A stretch of 64,000 bases of DNA from Ophiura sarsii (Eukaryota > Echinodermata > Ophiuroidea > Amphilepidida > Ophiuridae), in contig CM069457.1 of assembly GCA_035610835.1 (NCBI GenBank), forward strand, positions 40,465,319-40,529,318, written 5' to 3'. The notes below the pieces were generated by a model. The model worked only from the letters and a program-made list of their open reading frames with translations, did not search any database and was not told the DNA's origin. Below, piece by piece: positions 11,380-22,669 of this stretch. The position numbers and the translations under genes were made by a program. Numbering within the stretch: the first letter of the stretch is position 1; the number at the start of each line of letters is the position of its first letter.

Positions 11380-11381
11380 TA

Positions 11382-12099
11382 CGTGATATTCAACACGTAG
11401 TGCGTCACAGTGTGATTCCCTTAAGTTGTTTTCGGCAGGCGTGCACGGTACTTCTGAAACGGTCCAAGGCCGTGATTCAAACCATACCTGAGGGTCTCTT
11501 AAGCTAATTGCCTCCATCAATCATGTCATGGCTTGACCATTTTGAAAAGTGTGAATTAGAGAATGGGGTCACAAGATTGGAGGCTGGCTCATGAAGGGGT
11601 GGGCTGCATTTGTAAAGTAGTAATCGGGTCTTCAGGATTACAATTTTTACAATTATCTGAAGCCAGTTACCATCGAACTTCCTAAAACCCTATAATATAT
11701 TGGTTCAAGCATGGAATTCAGAGGTTTAGTGTGCAAAATGCTGAAAGTGTTAACAGAAATTGATCGAAACCTAGGGACATGAGTTTTTGTGACAGGTAAC
11801 AGACTCTTTACAATGAGGTCTGCAACTATTTTACCGTGTTCAGGGCGAGCGTCTGAATACATGGGTCCAACGGCTTTACGTGACTCTCCGAACCACGGCG
11901 CAACTGACATTCACTGTATAGACCTGCACGTTGTACACAGTGAATGCGGTAGAGGAGGAATTCTACAATTAAATCCAAATATCAGCTTAAACCACGGAAA
12001 GAGGATCCGATAAACTAACCTTAATGAATTAAGATGTGATTGTAGAATTTCCGACCTAGATAGGAACTTTTTGGGTAAGTAATATTCATTGCTTACCCA
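11382..12099. other. No gene recognised
   Basis: Overlapping 85- and 74-codon frames at 11653-12013 on opposite strands show no domain. The segment near 11840-11900 (catgggtccaacggctttac) is less AT-rich than its surroundings and may be an old repeat. Confidence 0.5.
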
Positions 12100-12204
12100 A
12101 AGAGTTCCTTGGATTCAAGGAGACTTGAATCCACGATCCTGTGCTTGATAGAAAACTCCCGACCGTCGATCAGCGCGCTAGACCGCTCGGCCACACCTTC
12201 TACC
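12100..12204 (-). repeat. tRNA-derived sequence (Leu/Ser-like), minus strand
   Basis: Read on the minus strand it has an A-box-like gTGGCCGAGCGGTCTAG and a B-box-like GGATTCAAGTC about 60 nt downstream, as in type II tRNAs. The acceptor stem does not close properly, so it is probably a SINE head or tRNA pseudogene. A short inverted repeat (gaactttttgggtaagtaa / ttgcttacccaaagagttc) adjoins it at 12063-12108. Confidence 0.5.
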
Positions 12205-12382
12205 TCTATCTTCATCCGCCCAATGCAAAAGTTACCCGCTATGTGCAGGCAAGCAGGCAGGTGCTATTTCCAAGCCTGGTTCCATAGATCACCTTTTCTA
12301 GGTTGTCTCCATAGGTCGTACTTCGGCAATATTCTTAATAATTCTTAATATTATTTCATTTTCATTGTGTGTCTTTGCACAG

Positions 12383-12457
12383 GAGAAACGTCCATGTTTG
12401 GTGTCAACGAGACATATCAACGAGCCTTGCTACATTGGCAGAGGGCGGCAGCACAGG
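12383..12457 (+). CDS. SEL1L: SEL1L internal exon (Sel1-repeat region, 75 nt)
   Basis: This internal coding exon belongs to SEL1L, the ER-membrane adaptor that partners HRD1 in ER-associated degradation. After a pyrimidine-rich stretch ending in cacAG, the exon carries 2 nt of a split codon, 24 codons and 1 nt of the next. It ends at a GTAAG donor. The frame reads ETSMFGVNETYQRALLHWQR followed by AAAQ, which matches the Sel1-repeat helix before the last repeats of animal SEL1L. Both borders are phase 1, and the exon joins in frame to 44859 to make [14 protein letters not shown]. No ATG or stop is expected in an internal exon. SEL1L is preferred over SEL1L2/3 because of the ETYQRALLHW segment, known in vertebrate SEL1L. 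The preceding exon was not found in the window. Confidence 0.88.
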
Positions 12458-12716
12458 GTAAGATCATACCATTGTTATGTAGGGAAAATGCCTAATGTGT
12501 TGTAGGCCCCTGAACATGTTTATGCAAACTTCAGATGCAATCTGTATATTCCTTTTAGCTTTAAGCACGTCCAAGTGTCAAAAAACACATAAATGTAGGA
12601 GGTTTTCAATGTAAGAGTGATAAGGACAACAACAACAAAAGTTTGTTTCCAGTAGCATGCCTGAAAAGTCAAATGCGAAATGCAGGTTTTTATATTTTTT
12701 ATTTTTTTGCTCAAAT

Positions 12717-12905
12717 TCATAGTGGCGATTCACTTGAAATGGTTATATTTAGTCAAATCTGTGCATTTTTGTTACTCTTATACTCGCTAAAATGTGATAT
12801 TCGCCGCGGATTTTCACTTTAGTGTTTGCCTTATGTGACCAATCGTCATCTTGAAACATTGGACACAATTTCGACAAAAGATGACGCCCTAACAATATTT
12901 GTTCC
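12717..12905 (-). repeat. Dispersed repeat, inverted relative to 31965-32190
   Basis: The segment is the reverse complement, with divergence, of 31965-32190. Shared blocks include agtcaaatctgtgcattttt, ctcgctaaaatgtgat and acaatttcgacaaNagatg. A direct repeat (ttgtaggcccctg.gcatg.ttatgcaaac) brackets the area at 12504 and 13025. Confidence 0.65.
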
Positions 12906-13129
12906 CGTTTAAAAAAAAAATTAAAGGCGCAAGAATAAAGCGTCTCAGTGATATGTGCGCGCACTACTGGAAACAAACTTGTTTTTTTGTTTGACCTAAG
13001 TGTTGTGTATATTTTATGATGGGTTGTAGGCCCCTGGGCATGCTTATGCAAACCTTTCGATGTGATCTCTAAAGGCAAAACTTTTCAAGGGCCATTTGGG
13101 CCTAAGCACTCGTTTTCCCTATTTCAACC

Positions 13130-13441
13130 TACCGCTGTGAATCCTGGACACTGACAACTGCAAGCTGCAAAAAAAACAATGCATTTAAAATGTGGTGTTG
13201 GCGCCGGATGCTAAGGATCACCTGGGTCATGAAGAGAACCAACGCAAGTGTGCTACAGGTTGGTGTGAAAACAAGGCTACTTGGGCTGCTCAATTCCCAA
13301 ACTCTCTCTTATTTCGGTCATATTGCCAGACGCCAAGGAAACTGTCTAGAGAAGGTGATCATGCAAGGCAAGATTGAGGGTGCACGCGGACCAGGCCGGC
13401 CAAGGTCAAGATGGTTTGACAGAATAAAAACTCTGGTTGGC
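13130..13441 (+). pseudogene. C-terminal fragment of a LINE endonuclease/reverse-transcriptase protein
   Basis: The in-frame translation contains YRCESWTLT, MWCWRRMLRITW, FGHIARRQGNCLEKVIMQG and GRPRSRWFDRIKTL. These are the recognisable tail motifs of many invertebrate LINE polyproteins (CESWTL..., RRMLRISW, HI.RR, GRPR.RW.D). Fingers, palm and endonuclease are absent, and the frame decays into unrelated sequence after about 13441. This is a dead 3' fragment on the same strand as SEL1L. The clade cannot be fixed from this part. Confidence 0.8.
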
Positions 13442-14815
13442 CATCCTACTACCGACGGAAGTGGTGTGTCATCACCAAAGTCACAAGCTGTCAGTCATGA
13501 CAGAAAAACGTACCAACAAACCAACAATCTTTTTGCGGGCCCAAAGAAATTTAACCTAAATTTTGAAGTTAATCAAAAGGTGTGAACAACATTCAAGCTT
13601 TAATAAATTGATCATTTTATTAGCAACAATGTGAGTTCAGAGTATGAGAGCAGTGCTTAATAGGCATTGTACATCAATGTGTAAACTAAATTTTCAAGGG
13701 CCTTTTAGGCCCCCAAATTATTTTTTAGCGGGCACGAATTGATTTTCAAAGGCTGAGGGCCCCCGGGCCCTTGTTATTTGAAACACTGAACCATCATAAA
13801 GGCCGCATAGTCTCAAGTACTGCCATGAAATAACTCCTCAACAGCAATACATACCTCAACAATTTCACTCCCAGAAACTAGTATCGATTTAAAAAGATGA
13901 ACTAATTCTCCTGAGAGCTTGTGGATTTCGAGTTTAGGTCTAATAAAACACTGTGTGAAACAATTGTATAAAATACTTTTTAAATATTGTTACATAAATC
14001 ACGTCAGTAAATTCATGCACTACTTTAGGTCGTTCAAAATGTTTGAAGGATTTCAATTTCTACCGACGCAATTTTTTCTGAAGATAAGTTTAATGTTACA
14101 CTACATCCAGTATAGAGACAAGTTGTTTTCGCATCAGGCTATCAGTACCCATATTTCTTAACAGGCTTTTCAAACATGCAACAGGGCCAGGGCAAGCCTG
14201 GTGGGGGTTACTTTAGCCAAAATCGTACATGGATGTGCCTGCCAGACTTCAAAAATTTGACTTTCTCTATACCTATTTTTCGGGCCAATTTCCCACCCAT
14301 CAATATACCAATTTTGTTAGAAAAGCACCCACTTTTGCACAAATTGGGTGCTTTTTACAAAAAATGCCTTTAAAATTCACCCAATTTATGCCGATTGGGC
14401 GCTTTGGTGTGTGATGAAAACACCCCATCGCTATACCAATTTTTGCTCAAAAAAACAACCCAAAAGGCAGGCACATGTATACCATCTCAATGTGAGAACC
14501 CTCCCCAGGAGGGCAAGCAAGACAGACATAGTAAACGTTTTGTACATTATTTCAATACAGATCATCCCTGCTTATGATAATCTATGGTTCCATAAATCCT
14601 TGTCGTATATATTTTATGATGCTAATGTTATTACTAAATACAATGTCAATGTTATTACTCATATTTCCTCTCCCCAAACAGACCTGCACAATGTGCTTAC
14701 CCAGGCCCTGGTAGAGCAACAAGTGCCTTCTTAACCTAGAAGTTAGGATTTTGAACTGTTTTGAATTGTCCCCATATACCATACTATTATTCTTCTGTAT
14801 TACTATAGTGTAGGG
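13442..14815. other. Intronic, no gene recognised
   Basis: A wording cluster around 14260-14410 (acccatcaatataccaattt, gaaaagcacccac, aaattgggtgctttttacaa) repeats itself in part and reads like decayed repeat DNA. No exon. Confidence 0.5.
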
Positions 14816-15869
14816 CAGGGCTTCTCAACTGGTGGCTCACGTGTCAAATGTGGTGGTTGGTGCTTGCAACCGATCAGCCAATATTTATGAATCTAGGCCT
14901 ACTATAGATCCAGCACCTCAAATACATGGAGTTCGTACTTTGTCACAGTAATATGAACCAGATTGCCGTGCGATCATTACTTGTTGTGTCTAGATTGAAG
15001 AGTCAACCATCGTGATTGGTCAATTGTGGTTCCTCAGATGTGTACAATGGAATAGGTGGAATCTGTAACAGATCATCCAATATTCATAAATCTACTATAG
15101 ATCCAGCACCACAAATATGCAGGAGTAACTTTGTCACAGTAATATGAACCAAATTGCCGTGCAATCATAACTTGTTGTGTCTCGATTGAAGTGTCAATCA
15201 TAGTGATTGGTCCATTGTGGTTCCTCTAATGTACAATGGAATAGGTGCAAATTTGGAACCGATTGGCCAATAGTTATGAATCTACTTTAGATCCATCACC
15301 AGAAATATGCGGGAGTAACTTTGTCACAGTAATATGAACCAAATTGCCGCGCAATGATTACTTGTTGTGTCTCGATCGAAGTGTCAATCATAGTGATTGG
15401 TCAATTGTAGTTCCTCTAATGTACAATGGAATAGGTCCAAAGCTGCAACAGATCAGCCAATACTCATAAATCTACTATAGATCCAGCACCACAAATATGC
15501 GGGAGTAACTTTGTCACAGTAATATGAACCAAATTGCAGCGCAATCTGAATAATTACTTGTTGTGTCTCGATCGAAGCATCAATCATAGTGATTGGTCAA
15601 TTGTGGTTCCTCTGATGTACAATAGAATAGGTGCAAATCTGTAACAGATCAGCCAATATTTATGAATCTACTATAGATCCAGCACCACAAATACGCGGGA
15701 GTAACTTTGTCACAGTAATATGAACCAAATTGCCGCGCAATGATTACTTGTTGTGCCTTGATCGTAGCGTCAACCATCGTGATTGGTCAATTGTGGTTTC
15801 TCTGATGCACAATGGAATAGGTGCAAATCTGCAACCGATCAGCCAATTTTTTATGAATCTACTGCAGAT
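14816..15869 (+). repeat. ~190-bp satellite array, 5+ units, behind a hAT-like end
   Basis: Unit starts (gatcagccaatatt...) fall at about 14872, 15071, 15261, 15451, 15647 and 15837, a spacing of 190-199 bp. Each unit carries ctactatagatccagcacc, gtaactttgtcacagtaata, cgatcgaagtgtcaatcat and gtacaatggaatagg. Just upstream, CAGGGCTTCTCAACTGGTGG at 14816 resembles a hAT terminus, but no matching right end was found. Confidence 0.9.
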
Positions 15870-15878
15870 CAGCAAGCG

Positions 15879-16020
15879 CGAAAATAAAAATGCGCAAATA
15901 TATTCCTTTTGTATGTAGGTCCTTTGTAAGGAAGCTCAAATCGCGAAAATAAAACAAGCAAATTTGTATTGTAGGAAGCGTGAAGATGTACACGCGAGAA
16001 AATGTAAACTTTTACAGCAG
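15879..16020. repeat. Fragment of the CTGTAAAAG / CGCGAAAAT MITE family
   Basis: Repeated gcgaaaataaa words end in aaacttttacag, matching the right part of the 53240-53448 element. The left end is missing. It is fused to the end of the satellite array. Confidence 0.5.
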
Positions 16021-16184
16021 TTCAATGTTTCTTATTGAATCTTAGTCTAAGTATTTCCCCAGAGAGGTTGAATTTTGAAAACGCAAGTTCCGCTTAACGG
16101 GCTAAGATGGGTTAGACCTCTCCCAGGCCTCCTTAACCTGTTTTATCTCTTCCGCCCTGCCCTCGCAACCCTTGTGCGCTTTAA

Positions 16185-16425
16185 CACTTTCCACCCGGCT
16201 ATTATGTTACCATTAAATACAAAACAGATTTTTCAGAAACCTTTCCCAGCTTTCAAAGTCTATCTCAAGATTTACTGAACCAATTTTAGGCATATTTATA
16301 CTTATTTCAATGCATTTCACATGGTGATTCCAAATATGGTAATCAAATTCAACAATTTTGACATTTTTGAAAAAATTGTGAAATTTTGGAATGTCGTCTG
16401 CAAAACGCCTACCACGTGGAAAGTG
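16185..16425 (-). mobile_element. CACTTTCCAC MITE, copy C (reverse orientation)
   Basis: Perfect TTAA flanks (16181-16184, 16426-16429) surround CACTTTCCACCCGGC...acGTGGAAAGTG. The core runs in reverse relative to copy A (ttatacttatttcaatgcatttcacatggtgattccaaatatgg in pieces). Confidence 0.87.
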
Positions 16426-16429
16426 TTAA

Positions 16430-17214
16430 TTTGCTGACAGACGGATGGACTACTGGTTGCATGATAATTGTGCAAGCAAGCAACATGATAATGGCACACC
16501 ACTTGAAGAATCAGCACTGTCGTCGCTCTTTATATTTGCCATCAATCTCTCGAGTGTATACACACAAACACTACAGAACGTTTGGCCTATTTTAACGTGA
16601 AAAGACTTTAAGATAACCAAATGTTGGCTCTCATGAGCATCGTCGTGGCAACAGAATGCTGCTTGGCCCTGATTGCGAGAGCGTTGCTCCTTTACTAGCT
16701 AAAGACACTTCTTCAAATCCCAGATGGAATGTTGCATCCACAACATATTGGACAAACATACATCAGTTTTGGGGTAAAGTAACCTAATTTGTGTTGAAAT
16801 AAACATATATCTAGAGTGAATTAAATCTGACTTGGGGTGAATTAACCCAATTTCTGTAGAAAGATAGATACCCTATTTGTATTTGTATTTTTATTTTTTA
16901 TTTTTGGCGGGGGCAAAGTATTCCAATGTTGGTTAAGATACCCTATTTCGGGCAAAGTACAATTTTAGGTCAGGTACTCCAATGTGCGGTAATAATGTAA
17001 CCTCATTCAAAGTCAAATATCTTAATTCGGGGTATGTTATATATTTTTGGGTCAAGTAACCCTATTTGGGATAAATATACCTATTTTAGGGTTAAAGGAA
17101 AACAGTGCTATTCGTGAAACCAATCATTATATGGTATGGTAGGAAAATAATTTTCTAATGTATATTGATTGACCAATAATTAAACACAGAACTACAATAT
17201 TCAATAAAACAGAA
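16430..17214. other. Intronic, no gene recognised
   Basis: 16860-17100 has irregular repeats of ggtaaagtaaccctatttggg-like words, a degraded simple array. Nothing else recognised. Confidence 0.45.
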
Positions 17215-17670
17215 TTAAACTGCACATCCCCAACCTGTGATTAATTGAAATTCGCGCCTGTTGTCTGTGTCAAAAGTGCTGATAGGATAGCCCGGCCCTA
17301 GCCGGGGGTGTGTAGCCGGGGACGTAGCGGGAATGTACATCATTGAAAAAGGCAGAAATGGGACTGTCACTGTAACAGCGATGTACACTTTGTCCCGGGC
17401 CGGAAAGGGGGCCGGGACTGTAGTGGGGTGTCTCATTGGCAATTTGTATGTCCTGGCCCAAGTCCCCGCTAGTCCCCAGGGCCGGGGTTGCAATTGATAA
17501 GTGCATAACACCATTAGTTTCGACAATAAACCGTATCTCCGGGGGCATGTTTTTTGTCAGATGAGAACAAAATGGGTCAAATAAGGGAAGGAAGTCCGGC
17601 CACACTGGTGCTGGAAATCAAACCTCTGTGACAGTCCGGCCCTATCCAGTTGAGCTACCGAGTCAGCCTG
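17215..17670 (-). repeat. GC-rich repeat with tRNA-like head, minus strand
   Basis: At 17610-17670 the minus strand reads GGCTGACTCGGTAGCTCAAC...gccggactgtcacagaGGTTTGATTTCC, which carries A-box (TAGCTCAACTGG) and B-box (GGTTTGATTTCC) features. The attached ~390 bp is much more GC-rich than its surroundings (ccggccctagccggggg...). It is probably a tRNA-derived SINE; the 3' limit is uncertain. A similar head-like start occurs at about 51535. Confidence 0.5.
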
Positions 17671-17681
17671 AAAACTCTTAA

Positions 17682-20372
17682 GACTGTGTATTTTTAAAAC
17701 CCAGCCGCATCTCGGGGATGAAGGTTGGAGAAATCATTTCATACTTGGTCCACACATCAGTTATGATGAACCATCTCATATTATGGTGATAAATCTTTCA
17801 TCGCGAGTCCCAGTGTTTCTAGATCAAAACACCCTAAATTTGCCAATTTCGACCATTTTAGCCTATATTCAGAAACGGGTAGTTTTAGTTTAAACCCTCC
17901 AACTGCAAAACGATTTTGCACAAGACACTTACACTGCAGTATCATCTTAAGATACCTATAGAGTATATAACATGCGCATTACATTTAGTTTAGCTTCTGT
18001 AACTTTTGTTTTATAATGGGATCAAACTTGTGTTTTTCATGAAAAATAGCTCAAATTATGTGTCAAATTAAAAACGGGAATTATTTTACGTCAAGCAACC
18101 AATTTTAAAAATTCACATATTAATGCAATCTATACATATTAATCTTCAACATATAAAAAATCACCGTTGGCTTTTTATTCCTACAAGTCGCTGTATGACG
18201 TCAAAGTTACGTGTGTATATCACTCTATATAAATTGTTGGAAAATGAATGACGCATAGTATATCAACCATCTCGGTCATATGAGGGATGAAATGTTGTGT
18301 TTACGACGTGCATCTAAATATTTGATATATCCCATCTTGATAACAATCTTCAAATCCAAGATGGCCTCCAAAATGGCCGCCATAATTGCCAAAATACATA
18401 TAGAATGCTCATATTTAATTCCATACACTAAATTATGCAGTTTCAATGCCTATGATCGAAATGCCTGAAAGGAGACACTAATTTAAGACGTTCTTGAGGA
18501 TTCTTTACCTTCCATGATGGCCGCCGATCATGTCAAAATGGATGGAACAATGATTCTTTATTTGTTATAACTATCTTCTTTAAGACTAGGGTTTAAATAA
18601 CAAAACGTATACGATATCGTTATTATGTATCAAATTAAGAACAGGAATTAGTTTACATCATTTAACTAATTTTAATAATCTACAAATCAATGCTGTCTAT
18701 ACATATTAACCTTTAAAATAAACACAATCATTATTAGCTTTTATTCCTACATGTCGTTGTATGTACGGTAAGTCCTAAACAAATCATGGTACCACCGTAC
18801 CATACAGACACATGTGGCTGAATTGGAATCACCGATTGATATACTTAATTTTCATTTCTCAATTTTTTTGCTAGACATATTTAATTTTCCAATGTATCTT
18901 TATATCAATGTAGGCCTATGCAGAAATTCGTTTTGGGGGTACCGTTCACTATTTAGACATTCAACCAGTTGCTGGACACATTTTAAACGGTGAATCTGCC
19001 CCTTCAATGATCCTTACCATACACACATTATGTAACTGCTAGCAATGTATTGGCCATTTTGTTTTGTTTGTTTGTTTATACACGGTGGGTCCGCACGACA
19101 CACGCAATTGGGTCCTGATTTTAATGCCCGTTTTAATGGGAAGCAGAAACGTTTGACTATTCGGTGGTCATTAATCACTTGCCATGTGCTTAAATCACAA
19201 TATCTCTCCCAATTCATATCATAAACCAAAATTTTGTTTTCCAATGGACAATGGACAGCTTACACTAAAAGCAATGGATATTATACCGGTATGTCATTAA
19301 CATGTCACCGAAGACATTTCAAGCATTTCATGGCCACATTCAGCATTTGGTGGTCAACATAGTTATTTCAAGATACTCATGATTAGTTATATGGTGCCTA
19401 AATATTATACTGTATTAAATAACGATATTATATGATCTTTTTTTAAAAAAAACACCTCGTCTTACAGAAGATAGGTATGACAAATAAAGAAGCTTTGTTT
19501 CAGCCATTTAGGTCCAATTTGACATATCGGCGGCCATTATGGAAGCTAAAGAATCCTCCAAGAATGTCTCAAATGTGTGTCTCCTTTCAGGCATTTCGAG
19601 CATAGGCATTGAAACTGCATAATTTAGTGTATGGAATTTAATACACGCATTCTTTATGTATTTTGGTGATTATGGCGGCCATTTTGGAGGCATCTTGGAT
19701 TTGAAGATTGTTATCAAGATGGGATATATTATTTATTTAGATACACGTCGTAAACACGACATTTCATCCCTCATATGACGGAGATGGTTGATACACTATG
19801 CGTCATTCATTTTCCAACATTTCATGTAGAGTGATATACACGCGTAACTTTGACGTCACACAGCGACTTGTAGGAATAAAAAGCCAACGGTGATTTTTTA
19901 TATGTTGAAGACTAATATGTATAGATTGCATTAATATATGAATTTTTAAAATTGGTTACTTGACATAAAATAATTCCCGTTTTTAATTTGACACATAATT
20001 TGAGCTATTTTTCATGAAAAACACAAGTTTGATCCCGTTATAAAACAAAAGTTACAGAAGCTAAACAAAATGTAATGCACATGTGATATACTCTATAGGT
20101 ATCTTAAGATGATACTGCAGTGTAAGTGTCTTGTGCAAAATCGTCTTGCGGTTGGAGGGTTTAAACTAAAACTACCCGTTTCTGAATATAGGCTAAAATG
20201 GTCGAAATTGGCAAATTTAGGGTGTTTTGATCTAGAAACACTGGGACTCGCGATGAAAGATTTATCACCATAATATGAGATGGTTCATCATAACTGATGT
20301 GTGGACCAAGTATGAAATGATTTCTCCAACCTTCATCCCCGAGATGCGGCTGGGTTTTAAAAATACACAGTC
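17682..20372. mobile_element. 2.7-kb foldback element with ~850-bp inverted arms
   Basis: The left arm (17682-~18546) and right arm (~19526-20372) are inverted copies at high identity, starting GACTGTGTATTTTTAAAACC and ending ggttttaaaaatacacagtc. TTAA flanks both sides (17678-17681, 20373-20376). The ~980-bp centre holds a third, more diverged direct copy of arm sequence (18620-18765, like 18055-18200). No transposase was found. The arms would form a very long hairpin in the SEL1L pre-mRNA. Confidence 0.92.
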
Positions 20373-20376
20373 TTAA

Positions 20377-20613
20377 CACTTTCCACACGGCAGGCGGCTG
20401 CAGACGACATTCCAAAATTTCACAAATGTTTCAAAAATATCAAAATTATTGAATTTCATTACCATATTTAGAATCACCATACGAAATGCATTGATAAAGA
20501 ACAAACATGCCTAGTATTGGGTCAGTAATCCTTGAGATAGACTTTAAAAATTGAGAAAGGTTTCTGAAAAATCTGTTTTGTGTATGATACAAATAATAGC
20601 CGCGTTGAAAGTG
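20377..20613 (+). mobile_element. CACTTTCCAC MITE, copy D, abutting the foldback element
   Basis: TTAA 20373-20376 and TTAA 20614-20617 flank CACTTTCCACACGGC...GCCGCGTTGAAAGTG. The left TTAA is shared with the foldback element's right end, so one element inserted at the other's target-site duplication. Confidence 0.87.
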
Positions 20614-20732
20614 TTAAGATTTTCCTACGCATTTGATAGCCTTCCAGATCGCGCCATGAGTTAAACTGGGGGAAGCGTGTGCTACCAAAACACCTAGCAG
20701 TGAAGTGATGTGGAAGATTAGGGTTAGGGAAC

Positions 20733-21010
20733 AAAATGAGGTGTTTTATTTGTTCAATTTCTTATTTATTTTTGAATTATTGATCAAAAAGTGCCAAAAT
20801 GTGTTGTTGTTGTTGTTTATTTAGGTAAAAAATCACATTTTTAGCAATTTTTAGTCAATAATTCAAAAAATAAATTAGATATTCAAAATAAAACCATCCT
20901 AGAGAATTTTATTTAGATTATAATAAATCTAGAACGACATCATTTAACAAAATATATTTTTACTTATCTTGACAAAACCTAAAATGGGTCAAAAACCGTG
21001 TTGTTTATGA
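20733..21010 (+). repeat. Dispersed repeat shared with 22466-22650
   Basis: The blocks tgaattattgaNcaa, aaaaaatNacatttttNgca, ttgacaaaacNtaaaatggg and tcaaaaaccNtg recur in order at 22466-22650, on the other side of the CCCTAA/CAGTCAG composite. Related wording occurs at 54880-55100. Confidence 0.6.
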
Positions 21011-21161
21011 TTTTTTCTAAGATGGTCAATTTCATGTTCATGGTTTGATTCATTGAACCCTTTTCTTTAACAAAATGTATACTTTTATATAGGTTAAATG
21101 AATAATGAAGGAGTAACAGCAGTTTTATGAAGGCTATGCCTGAGAGTTCACACCCCCGTAA

Positions 21162-22070
21162 CCCTAACCCCGGTTTTAACCGGGATCACAATTTTCGTAG
21201 AAAATTAAAGAAAAAATAAAGAGAATCGGTCCAGACTCCGGCCCTATGTCCCACTCACTAAGCCACGGCCCTCAGCTACTGGTTCGCGCAATATACCGCA
21301 CTAAGGCTCGGTTGATTACGTCATGAAAAAACGGTCAGAACACACGCTTGGAGATAGGCTTAAGCAGTCAGCTGTAGAACGGGGCCCATTTTAATTGAGG
21401 GCGCTCTAAAACGATGGGTATACGTAACCAAGGTAACGCACACCCGTCAATTTGCGCAATTATTGAATTTTCGCCTTTTACCCCCATTATCTGCATAAAA
21501 AGTAACTTTCCATCGAGTTGAGGGCAGTATAAGGTACCGGAACGCCTTGCGATATCCAGTTCGATGATTAATTTAACATTTGACTTCAACATCACACGAC
21601 ACAAGCCAAAATTATGTCTTTTTTGACCGGTTTGCTGCGATAAGACCACCATTTTCTAGACGAGATTACACCAATTCTAAGAATTTTTAATGTAAATGTG
21701 ATAATTTTTACATTAAATATAAGCCCAATAGTATTCAGAATTGATGCCTTTGTAACGGTTATCTCTGTGATAAGAGAGTTATTTCGTTGTTTAAAATCGG
21801 CAAAATCTGCTTTTTATGAATTTTAAAAATTACTGTGACGTGAGGCCGTTCCCTTGGAAACGCTGTCCCGTTCCCAAGCCCGCCCTCTATTGAAAAGTAG
21901 TTTTTGTTCGTATTCCGGCGGGCGACGGACTTCCGTCACTTTATGAATCGCCATGTACAAAATGACGGCAGTGCGTCACTAAATAGAGCGCCCTCAAATG
22001 AAACGGGGCTCCGTTCTACAGCTGACTGTTAAGAAGTAGTATTTGTGTACTATACTCAGGGGGGTTAGGG
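21162..22070 (-). mobile_element. CCCTAA-ended element interrupted by a CAGTCAG element
   Basis: The left end CCCTAACCCCGG (preceded by GTAA) and right end GGGGTTAGGG followed by TTAA (22071-22074) bound ~240 bp of element plus a 664-bp nested insertion. The element sequence is the reverse complement of 40130-40403, including the tRNA-like part around 21235-21300 (gccctatgtcccactcactaa...). The break caused by the insertion is clear from that comparison. Confidence 0.8.
21365..22028. mobile_element. CAGTCAGC-ended element, 5-bp duplication, 664 bp
   Basis: TIRs of about 43 bp start CAGTCAGCTGTAGAACGGGG and end mirrored ...ctacaGCTGACTG. TTAAG flanks both sides (21360-21364, 22029-22033). A 95-codon open frame (21652-21368, minus) begins inside but spans the left TIR and matches no family I recognise. 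It is nested in the CCCTAA element. Superfamily unresolved. Confidence 0.85.
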
Positions 22071-22074
22071 TTAA

Positions 22075-22460
22075 GAAGAGCTGATTGCAACGGAATCCAT
22101 CCTTACGCATGCGTGTGACAATTTGTCCAATCACACATTTTACGATGATGATTTTATAAATTTATTTAATTTTCCGGAACCGGTCCGAGTGACGCAATGC
22201 CAATACCATGTGCTCTCAACTCATCTCGAAAGGCACAGTTCCACAGATGTGGATTACGCCCTCATTTTTTTCAGAAGTTGGGTTTTTAACATATACGTAA
22301 TGCTTATATACGTACTAACTATATACCCGACCCAAAATGTGCAGTATTTTATGTGAAATTCATGGATTTGATAGCGTTTTGAGTGTCGATGAGATTAAGT
22401 TGGCGTTCTTTTCTTCGAAAATTGTGATCCCGGTTAAAACCGGGGCTAGGTTTTTGTGTA
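22075..22460. other. Unassigned segment with a CCCTAA-element-like end
   Basis: The last part (tcgaaaattgtgatcccggt, then taaaaccggggctagg) matches the right end of the 40130-40403 element, and acgcatgcg recurs near the start. It may be a second, decayed member of that family placed head-on. No reliable coding region. Confidence 0.4.
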
Positions 22461-22669
22461 TTTGTTTAATATCTGATTTATTTTTTGAATTATTGACCAA
22501 CATTTTATTTTTGATGTAAAAAATAACATTTTTGGCACTTTTTGGTCAATAATAAAAAGAAAATCCTAGAGAAATTGATTTCCAACATTTGACAAAATAT
22601 ATTATTAGTTATCTTGACAAAACATAAAATGGGTCAAAAACCATGCTAGAATGCGATGATATGTCTGCT

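Noticed and set aside
11653..12013. Overlapping opposite-strand frames of 85 and 74 codons
   Set aside because: Only one could be real and neither shows a known domain; the locally higher GC content is explained equally well by an old repeat.
13190..13585. Stand-alone host protein of 131 aa
   Set aside because: CESWTL/RRMLR/GRPR.RW motifs identify it as the tail of a LINE polyprotein.
17682..20372. Polinton/Maverick because of long terminal inverted repeats
   Set aside because: It is only 2.7 kb, is flanked by TTAA, and has no polymerase, integrase or capsid-like frames.
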